From positions 1 to 45,906 of the forward strand of contig JAADBR010000019.1 in the NCBI GenBank assembly GCA_009995705.1: a stretch of DNA of 45,906 nucleotides. Reading direction: 5' to 3'. The position numbers and the translations under genes were made by a program. Positions 16,200 through 25,600 of this stretch are shown here, piece after piece (position 1 is the first letter of the stretch; the number at the start of each line of letters is the position of its first letter). The notes under the pieces were generated by a model. That model was not told where the DNA came from and made no database searches. It worked only from the letters and a program-made list of their open reading frames with translations. This DNA comes from Microcystis aeruginosa W13-11 (GTDB lineage Bacteria > Cyanobacteriota > Cyanobacteriia > Cyanobacteriales > Microcystaceae).

Positions 16200-19100
16200 T
16201 GAACAATATTGAAGATATTTATATTCTTTCCCCCATGCAACAGGGGATGCTCTTTCATACCCTTTATTCCCCAGAGTCTGAGGTGTATTTTGAGCAGCTA
16301 GTTTGTACCTTAAAAGGACAATTAAATCCTTCCTGTTTTCAAAACGCTTGGCAAACAGTTGTGGCCAAACATCCTGTATTAAGAACTTCTTTTCATTGGG
16401 AAGAAATTGAAAAGCCTCTGCAAATAGTCAGCCAGAAGGTAGAGTTATCATGGATGATTTATGACTGGAAACATTGGAATAATTTACAACAAAAGGAAGC
16501 ATTAGAGTCATTTCTGAAAAGCGATCGAGCTTCAGGAATTGAACTTGATCAAGCACCTTTAATGCGCTTTACTTTAATACAGTTAGCAACCGACAGTTAT
16601 CAATTTATTTGGAGTCATCATCATATTCTGCTTGATGGTTGGTCAATGCAGATCATTCTTCAAGAGGTTTTTGACTGCTATGAAAGTTATAATCGCGGCG
16701 AATCTTTACAATTAAAATTCTGTCATCCCTATCGAGAATATATTAGTTGGTTACAGCAACAAGATAGTTCTCAAGCTAAGAAATTTTGGCAACAAAGACT
16801 TAAAGGGTTTGAAGCACCTATACCTCTGATTGTTGATAAATTGATTAAGAATCAACCCCAACAAGAAACTTATCAAGAAATCCCTTTTCAGTTATCTTTT
16901 GGGATTACCAATCAATTACAATCATTGGCACAAAAACATCATTTAACCCTTAATAATTTAGTTCAAGGAGCTTGGGGTTTACTGCTTTCTCGTTATAGTG
17001 GAGAAACGGATATTGTTTTTGGCGCAACGGTATCTGGACGCACGAGTGAGTTACCAAACATTGATACAATGGTTGGGCTATTTATCAATACTTTACCAGT
17101 GCGATTACAAATTTCTGGACAAGAGAAATTAATTCCTTGGTTAAAAACATTACAAAGTCAGCAATTTGAACAAGAACCCTATACTTATTATTCCTTGGCT
17201 GATATTCAGAAAAATAGTGATATTCCGCCGAAAATGTCTTTATTTGAAAGTATTTTGGTATTTGAAAATTATCCAGTAGATTCCTCGAAAAATGCTTCGG
17301 AAAAAACCTTAGAAATTACTGATATTCGGTGTTTAGAAAGAACAAACTATCCTTTGACAGTTGTGATTATTCCTAATGTAGAATTATCAGGAAGAATTGT
17401 CTATGATACCCGTCGCTTTGAAGCAGAAACCATTGAGCGTATGATTGGACATTTGCAAACCTTATTAGCGGGAATGGCGAATCATCCAGAACTACGTCTC
17501 TCTGAATTTTCATTATTAACTAAAGCGGAGGAAGAACAATTAATATTGGCAGAAAATCAAAATGATTCTCTGATCAAAAATATTGACTATCAATGTATTC
17601 ATCGGTTATTTGAGAAACAGGTAGAAAAGACTCCTGATGCGATCACGATCATTTATAAAAATGAACAATTAACCTATAAAGAATTAAACCAAAGAGCTAA
17701 TCAATTAGCCCATTATTTACAATTTTTAGGCATAAAATTAGAGGATAAAATAGGGGTTTGTATTGAAAGATCGCCTTTAATGGTAGTTGCAATTTTAGGG
17801 ATTCTTAAAGCAGGAGGAGCCTATGTTCCTTTAGATGTTACTTATCCAGTAGAAAGATTAACTTTCATGCTCGAAGATGTAAAATGCCCTATACTTTTGA
17901 CTAAAACTCATTTATCTAATCAATTACCAATTGATCATATTAAGCAGGTCATTAATATCGAGTCAGAATGGGAAAATATTAGTCAATATTCCTCTGAAAA
18001 TTTATCAACTCAAGTTACTCCCGATAACTTAGCTTATATTATTTATACGTCAGGTTCAACGGGAACCCCAAAAGGAACAGAAGTCCCTCATCGTAGCTTC
18101 ATCGGTTTTATGTTTGGGGTTGATTATATTAAGCTTGATGCTGACAATATTTGGCTACAACATTCTTCAATTTCTTGGGATGCTTTAACTTTAGAATTGT
18201 GGCCACCATTGCTTTATGGGGGACGTTGTGTGCTTTTTCCAGACAATATTCCCACTCCCGAAAACTTGAGTAAAATTATCAAAGAAGAAGGGGTGAATAT
18301 TCTCTGGCTGACTTGTGCTTTATTTAACTTAATTATTGATACAATTCCAGAAGCTTTATTAGAAGTTAAACAACTGATCATAGGAGGAGAAGCGTTGTCT
18401 GTTTCTCATGTTCGTCGTGCTTTAGATTTATTACCACAAACACAAATTATTAATGGTTATGGTCCTTCAGAATGTACCGTATTTACCTCTTGTTATGTGA
18501 TTGCCAAACAACTCGATCAAAATGTCAACTCAATTCCCATTGGTAAACCTATTGGAGATAGAAGAGTTTACTTACTTGATCATAATTTACAACGGGTTCC
18601 TATCGGGGTTCCGGGGGAAGTTTACATAGGCGGAAAAAGTGTTGCCAGAGGTTATTTGAATCAGCCAATTTTAACCCATGAAAAGTTTATTGATAATCCT
18701 TTTTTAGCTGAGGATAGTCTTTATAAAACAGGAGATTTAGTGCGTCGTCTGACCGATGGAAATCTGGAATTTTTGGGGCGCATTGATAATCAGGTAAAAA
18801 TACGCGGTTTCCGCGTTGAATTAGGGGAAATTGAAACGGTTTTAACTAATTATTCTGAAATACGAGAAGCCATTGTTACAATAAGAGAAGATGTTCCGGG
18901 GAATAAATCTTTAGTTGCTTATCTTGTTCCCCAGAATCATCAATTAGCAGCCCGTGATGTCAGAAATTTTCTGAGTCAAAAGTTGCCTAATTATATGATT
19001 CCGAATGCTTTTGTCTTTTTAGACAAATTTCCTCTCACTCCTAATGGTAAAATTAATCGTCTTGGTTTACCTGCTGCTGATATTTCTCAGCAAAATTTCG

Positions 19101-19435
19101 GAGTCGAATTTGTTGCTCCTCGGACTTCTACAGAACGGGAATTAGTAACAATTTGGACTGAAGTTCTACAGTTGACAAAAGTAGGGATATATGATAATTT
19201 TTTTGAGTTAGGGGGTCATTCCTTACTAGCAACCCAACTGATTTCTCGATTAAAAGAAACCTTTGAAATTGAGTTTCCTTTCCGCTACTTGTTTGAAAAT
19301 CCTACCATTAGCCAACTAGCAGAGAAAGTTGTTAACCAACAGATTGAACAAGTAAAGGGTGATGAGTTGGCCCAAATCTTAGGGGAGATTGACGAGTTAT
19401 CTGAAGATGAAGCAGCACAACAATTAACTTTGTGA
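16199..19435 (+). CDS. apnB: NRPS ApnB, module 3 (C-A-T)
   Basis: A single 1078-residue module: C domain (HHILLDG 141-147), A domain (YTSGSTGTPKG near 616; YKTGDL and NGKIN present) and T domain (LGGHSLLA, Ser near 1008). The hand-read code is DALWIGGVFK, close to the Val code DALWIGGTFK, so Val or Ile is expected. This is position 3 of anabaenopeptins, next to D-Lys. The ATG at 16199 overlaps the apnA stop by one base (TGATG) and is preceded by AAAAAGGGG; the frame also offers a TTG one codon earlier. There is no tailoring domain. The C-terminus is acidic, as in an NRPS donor docking tail. Confidence 0.92.
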   Translation: MNNIEDIYILSPMQQGMLFHTLYSPESEVYFEQLVCTLKGQLNPSCFQNAWQTVVAKHPVLRTSFHWEEIEKPLQIVSQKVELSWMIYDWKHWNNLQQKEALESFLKSDRASGIELDQAPLMRFTLIQLATDSYQFIWSHHHILLDGWSMQIILQEVFDCYESYNRGESLQLKFCHPYREYISWLQQQDSSQAKKFWQQRLKGFEAPIPLIVDKLIKNQPQQETYQEIPFQLSFGITNQLQSLAQKHHLTLNNLVQGAWGLLLSRYSGETDIVFGATVSGRTSELPNIDTMVGLFINTLPVRLQISGQEKLIPWLKTLQSQQFEQEPYTYYSLADIQKNSDIPPKMSLFESILVFENYPVDSSKNASEKTLEITDIRCLERTNYPLTVVIIPNVELSGRIVYDTRRFEAETIERMIGHLQTLLAGMANHPELRLSEFSLLTKAEEEQLILAENQNDSLIKNIDYQCIHRLFEKQVEKTPDAITIIYKNEQLTYKELNQRANQLAHYLQFLGIKLEDKIGVCIERSPLMVVAILGILKAGGAYVPLDVTYPVERLTFMLEDVKCPILLTKTHLSNQLPIDHIKQVINIESEWENISQYSSENLSTQVTPDNLAYIIYTSGSTGTPKGTEVPHRSFIGFMFGVDYIKLDADNIWLQHSSISWDALTLELWPPLLYGGRCVLFPDNIPTPENLSKIIKEEGVNILWLTCALFNLIIDTIPEALLEVKQLIIGGEALSVSHVRRALDLLPQTQIINGYGPSECTVFTSCYVIAKQLDQNVNSIPIGKPIGDRRVYLLDHNLQRVPIGVPGEVYIGGKSVARGYLNQPILTHEKFIDNPFLAEDSLYKTGDLVRRLTDGNLEFLGRIDNQVKIRGFRVELGEIETVLTNYSEIREAIVTIREDVPGNKSLVAYLVPQNHQLAARDVRNFLSQKLPNYMIPNAFVFLDKFPLTPNGKINRLGLPAADISQQNFGVEFVAPRTSTERELVTIWTEVLQLTKVGIYDNFFELGGHSLLATQLISRLKETFEIEFPFRYLFENPTISQLAEKVVNQQIEQVKGDELAQILGEIDELSEDEAAQQLTL

Positions 19436-19490
19436 TTTTCAAGTCAACTACCGTTATATTATAAAAGCAGGTAAAAATGAGGAATACAAA

Positions 19491-19565
19491 ATGTGGCTAC
19501 TAAAAATCGGCTCTCTTGGATCAGTGGTATCAATTGTCAAATTTGCTGCTTTTGGACTTCTCTAA
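19491..19565 (+). CDS. Putative 24-residue hydrophobic peptide between apnB and apnC
   Basis: ATG at 19491, 24 codons, TAA at 19563-19565, with AGGA about 7 nt upstream. The peptide begins MWLLKIGSLGSVV and ends FAAFGLL. It is almost entirely hydrophobic apart from two Lys and could span a membrane once. It occupies the only sizeable gap (217 bp) inside the apn NRPS operon, where the other two junctions overlap. I know of no family for it, and short hydrophobic frames can arise by chance. The rest of the gap, 19566-19652, shows nothing further. Confidence 0.3.
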   Translation: MWLLKIGSLGSVVSIVKFAAFGLL

Positions 19566-19652
19566 AAACCTTATGTAGGGACGAATTGCGTTCACCCATG
19601 GACTAGATAAGATAAATTTATAAACCCAATTCCCAGAGAACCTACAAATCCT

Positions 19653-22600
19653 ATGAGTGATCTGCTAAAACGTTTAGAAAATCTTTCTCCTGAAAAACGA
19701 GAATTAGTGCTGCAAAAGCTGAAGCAGCAGCAATCAAAAACGGGTAATAATCAAAAGAAACAAAAATTATCATTGATTCCTGTATCAAGAGAAGAAGATA
19801 TTCCTCTATCTTTTGCTCAAACGAGACTTTGGTTTTTAGCTCAATTTGATCAAGAAAATTCTCCTTATCATGTGCCTATTTTTTGGCAAATTAAGGGAAG
19901 TCTTAATTTAAAAGCACTAGAGCAAGCGATCACAGAAATTATTAACCGTCATGAAATATTACGAACGACTTTTTCTGTGGTTAATGAGTCTCCTGTACAG
20001 GTTATTAATCCTCCTTATCAGTTAAGCATCCCAGTAATTAATTTAGAAGGAGAGACAGAAAATATTAAATTAGAGAAGGTGCGACAATTAGCAACCGAAG
20101 AACTGCAAACCTCTTTTGACTTATCAACCAGTCCTTTATTAAGGGTAAAATTACTCAAAATTAACCCTCAATTTCATATTTTATTGTTGGTTATTCATCA
20201 CATTATTTTTGATGGTTGGTCAGTTGATCTATTCCGTCAAGAATTATCTACTCTTTATAGCTCTTTTCGTCTGAATCAACCGGCTTCTTTGCCAAAATTA
20301 GCTCTTCAATACGCTGATTTTACCCATTGGCAGCGACAATGGTTACAGGGAGAAATACTAGAAACCCAACTCAATTATTGGCGGCAACAGTTAAAAAATG
20401 CTCCCCCTCTCTTAGAATTCCCCATTGATAAACCCCGTCCCTCTGTACAAACCTATGAGGGATCTAGTCAATCTATACATCTCAATCTGACTTTAACACA
20501 GCAATTGAAGGGATTAAGTCAAACATCAGGGACAACTCTGTTTATGACCCTTGTAACTGCCTTTACCGTGCTACTTTATCGCTATAGTGGACAGGAAGAT
20601 ATTGTCATTGGAACGGCGATCGCTAATAGAAACCGTCAAGAGTTAGAGCCGTTAATGGGCTTTTTTGTGAACACTTTAGCCTTACGAACTAATTTACAAG
20701 GACATCTTACTTTTTTGGAATTGTTGCAACAGGTTAAGGATAAAACCCTAGCATCTTATGATCATCAAGACTTACCCTTTGAGAAATTAATTGATGAATT
20801 ACAAATTGAGCGATCACTGAGTAATCATCCCTTATTTCAAGTGTTTTTTACCTTACAAAATGAATCTCAAGAGACCTTAGAATTACCAGAGTTAACCATC
20901 AGTAATTTTGATTGGGAAAACAAAACAACTTTATTTGATTTGGGGTTGATTTGTCGGGAAACTCCCCAGGGGTTAATCGCAGAATTAGAATATCGGACAG
21001 ATTTATTTGAAGCCAAGACCATTCAAGGGATAGTAAAACATTTAGAGGTCTTATTACAGGGAATTGTTGATAATCCTCAACAATCAATTAATACTTTACC
21101 TTTGCTGACGGAATCTAACAAAAAACAACTAGAAAGTTGGAATCAAACGGATAGTAACTATTTCCAAGATCAGACTTTAGTTGATTTATTTGAAGAACAA
21201 GTCAATAAAACCCCTGATAAGATAGCATTAGTCTTTGAACAGACAAGTTTAACTTACCAAGAACTAAATCAAAAAGCCAATCAGTTAGCTCATTATCTAC
21301 GGGAAAACTATCCGATTGAACCAGATAGCTTAATTGGGATTTGTACCGAACGTTCCTTAGAAATGGTTATCGGTTTATTAGGGGTTTTAAAAGCGGGGGC
21401 TGCTTATGTTCCGATTGACTCCGATTATCCAGAAGATAGAATTAAATTTATTTTAGAAAATAGTAAAATTTCACTCCTATTAACCCAGACTTTTCTTCAA
21501 GATAAATTATCCCTATCTCACTTAAAATCTTTAAGTCAGTTTATTGATTTAGATTGGTTTGATTATGATTTATTCCCAATCCATAACTTAACAGTTCAAA
21601 GTAAGCCTAATGACCTAGCTTATGTGATTTATACTTCGGGTTCAACAGGGCAACCTAAGGGGGTAATGATTGAACACAAATCAATTGTTAATTTTAACTT
21701 GAATTTTGGCAAACTATTAGATGTTAAACCGCAAAGTCGTTTACTTCAGTTTGGGTCTTTTAGTTTTGATTTATCCATTGGTGAAATCGCCACGAGTCTC
21801 AGTCATGGTGCTTGTTTATACTTAGCAAAAAAAGAAACATTACTACCTACTCAAACCCTAGTAGAATTTCTAGAAACGAACCAAATCACCCATACTTGTT
21901 TACTTCCTTCAGTCTTGTCTGTTTTACCCCAAGCCAAATTGTCCCATTTAAAAAATATAGCTGTCGGGGGGGAAGCTTGTTCGGCTGAAGTGATAGAAAA
22001 ATGGGCAAATCAAAGGCAGTTTTTTAACTGCTATGGGCCGACAGAAACGACAGTAGTAGCGACACTTTCTCTTTGTCAAGCAAATGGTCAAAAACCCAAT
22101 ATTGGTAAACCATTAGAGAATGTTTGCGCCCATATTCTAGATGGGAACCAGCAAATCTTACCACCAGGAATACCAGGAGAATTATGTATTGCAGGAGTCT
22201 GTTTAGCGAGGGGGTATTGGAATCGTCCCGACTTAACAGCTGAAAAATTTATTGAAGTTAACTTATTAGGAAAAACTGAACGAATTTATAAAACAGGGGA
22301 TTTAGCAAAATGGGGAGATGACGGAAATCTGGAATTTTTGGGACGTATTGACCAGCAAGTAAAACTGCGAGGATTTCGCATTGAATTAGGGGAAATTGAA
22401 GCAGTTTTGTTGGAGCATCCTGTCGTTAAAGAAGCTGTTGTTAACCTATATGAAACAGAAAATAATCAGCAATTAGTGGCTTATATTATCCCGCAAGAAA
22501 AACAGCGTGATGTTAGGGATGAATTGAAAAGCTTACTCAAAAGCCGTTTGCCCAATTACATGATTCCAAGTCAGATTATGATCTTGGAAACTTTTCCCCT

Positions 22601-25600
22601 AACCCCTAATGGAAAATTAGATAAAAAAGCCCTACCGATCCCTGATTTAAAAATATTTACCGATGGCCAAATGCCTGTTACTCCCACGGAAGAATTATTA
22701 GCCAGTTTATGGCAAGACCTCTTGAAAATCAAGTCAGTGGGTCGTCGGGATAACTTCTTTGAATTAGGAGGACATTCCCTATTAGCCACCCAATTAGTTA
22801 CCCGTATTCGTAACAGTTTTGGGGTAGAATTAGCCGTTCGTAAAATATTTGAGCAAAGTATTTTAGCTGAGTTAGCAACAGCAATTGAACAAGAAAATAG
22901 AGTGTTCGCCTTACCGCCTCTCACGCCCCAGACCCCCGATGAACCGAAAGTGCTATCCTTTGCTCAATCAAGACTTTGGTTTATGGCCCAACTAGAAGGG
23001 GATGGGACTTCACTGACCTACAATATGCCCAGTGCATTGCAACTTGAGGGTAACTTAAATCTAGAAGCGTTGCGTAATAGTTTTGCCTATCTTCTCTCAC
23101 GTCATACCATTCTGCGTACTTCTTTCCCCATTCAGTCGGGAGAACCACAAATTTTTGTGCATAATGTGGAGGAAATTAGCGTACTGGAAATCCTGGACTT
23201 ACAAGAACTTGATCCCCAAGTTCAAGCCAAAACGGTACAAGAAATGATTGATAGCGATGCTCAATATCCCTTTGATTTAAGCAACGGGCCGCTGTTTAAG
23301 GCCAAATTACTGCAATTAAATCCAGAGAAAAACGTATTACTCTTGAATATGCACCATATTATCAGTGATGGCTGGTCAATGGGAGTGTTCAAAAGCGAAT
23401 GGGAACAAGCTTATGATGCTTTTATGGCTGGAAATATGCCGAATTTAGCTCCTTTGCCCATTCAATACAGTGATTATGCGGTTTGGCAGCGTCATTGGTT
23501 AACGGGGGATGTCCTGGAAAGTCAAGAAAATTATTGGAAAAAACAACTAAAAGACGCGCCTAAATTGTTAGAGTTGCCCACAGATTATCCCCGCCCTGCC
23601 AAACCTAGTTATCAAGGGAGACGAGAAGAATATTCTTTAGGTCAAGAACTGACTGAAAAATTAAAAAATTTAAGTCAAAAACAGGGAGTTAGTTTATTTA
23701 TGACCCTGTTTACAGCTTTTAGTATTTTACTGTCTCGTTACAGTCGCCAAGATGATTTATGTATTGGAACTGGTATTGCCAATCGCACCCATAGTTATAC
23801 AGAAAAATCTCTCGGTTTTTTCGTCAATACTTTGATTTTGCGTAGTCAAGTTAAACCTGAACAAAGCTTTAGCGAATTACTACAAAAAAGTCGTCAAGTC
23901 TGTTTAGATGCCTATGGTAATCAAGATATTCCTTTTGAGTATTTGGTCGAAAAACTACAACCAGAACGCACATTAAGTTATAACCCTTTATATCAAGTGG
24001 TTATCGTGTTACAAAATATCGAAAAATCAGGAAAAAATGTCAGCTTAACTGGGCTTAAAATTGAAGATCTGGAGCAAACTTATCCCTTTTCTAAAGTAGA
24101 TTTGCTATTAGATTTAGTGGAAAGAGATGGCCAACTATACTGTACATGGGAATATGCCACCGATCTCTTTAAAGCCATCACCATTCAAAGAATGGCAGAA
24201 CAGTTTAAATTGTTGCTAGAGGGAATTGTTAGCAACCCACTACAATCTATTAAGACCCTACCTTTACTCACAGAAACTAATCGGCAAGAGTTACTATTAT
24301 GGAATCAAACAGAGACTCATTATCCCCAAGATAAAACCTTAGTAGATTTATTTGAGCAACAAGTCCAGGAAAATCCTAATAATTTAGCCTTAGTCTTTGA
24401 ACAAGAAAGTTTAACCTATCAACAACTTAATGCCAAAGCGAATCAATTGGCTCATTATTTACTGACACATTACACCATTAAACCAGACACTTTAATGGGT
24501 ATCTGTGTTGAACGTTCCCTAGACATGATTATTGGAATGTTAGGGATTCTTAAAACAGGTTCCGCCTATGTACCCATTGATCCCAATTATCTTGGCGATC
24601 GCATTTATTTAATCTTAGAAGATTGTCAAGCAACAGTTTTATTAACTCAGCGTAACCTTAAAGACAAATTACCTTTAGATCAATGGGTTCAAGCTGACAA
24701 GGTTTTGTGTTTAGATGACAATGAATTTGCCCAATACCCCATTAATAATCCCACTGTTTTCCGTAAACCCAATAATTTAGCTTATGTGATTTACACTTCG
24801 GGTTCAACAGGACAACCAAAAGGAGTGATGATTGAACATCAAGCAATTGTTAATCTTAGCTTAAATTGGGGCAAACTGTTTCACGTTAAACCGCACAGTC
24901 GTTTACTTCAATTTGGGTCTTTTAGTTTTGATTTATCCATTGGTGAAATCGCCACTAATCTGATTCATGGTGCGTGTTTATACTTAGCCAAAAAAGAAAC
25001 CTTACTACCCACCCAAACCTTAGTCAACTTTCTAAAAACGAACCAAATTACCCATAGCTTTTTATCGCCTTCTGCCTTATCGGTTTTACCCCAGGCAAAC
25101 TTATCCCATTTAGAAAATATAACGGTTGGGGGCGAAGCTTGTTCTACTGAAGTGGTAGAAAAATGGGCAGATGAAAGACGTTTATTTAACTGCTACGGGC
25201 CGACAGAAGCGACGGTAACGGCTACCCTTGCTCTTTGTCAAGCAAATGGTCAAAAACCCACTATTGGCAAACCATTAGATAATATTCGGGTTTATATTTT
25301 AGATGAGAATCAGCAAATTTTACCCCCAGGAATCCCAGGAGAGTTATGTATTGCTGGAGTTGGGTTAGCGCGGGGTTATTTGAATCGTCCCGACTTAACA
25401 TCAGAGAAATTTATTGAAGTTAACCTCTTGGGAAAAATTGAACGAATTTACAAAACAGGAGATTTAGCAAAGTGGCGAACTGATGGAAATCTAGAATTTT
25501 TAGGACGCATTGACCAACAAGTAAAACTGCGAGGTTTTCGCATTGAATTAGGGGAAATTGAAACTGCCTTAGTCCAACATCCTAACGTTAAAGAATCTGT

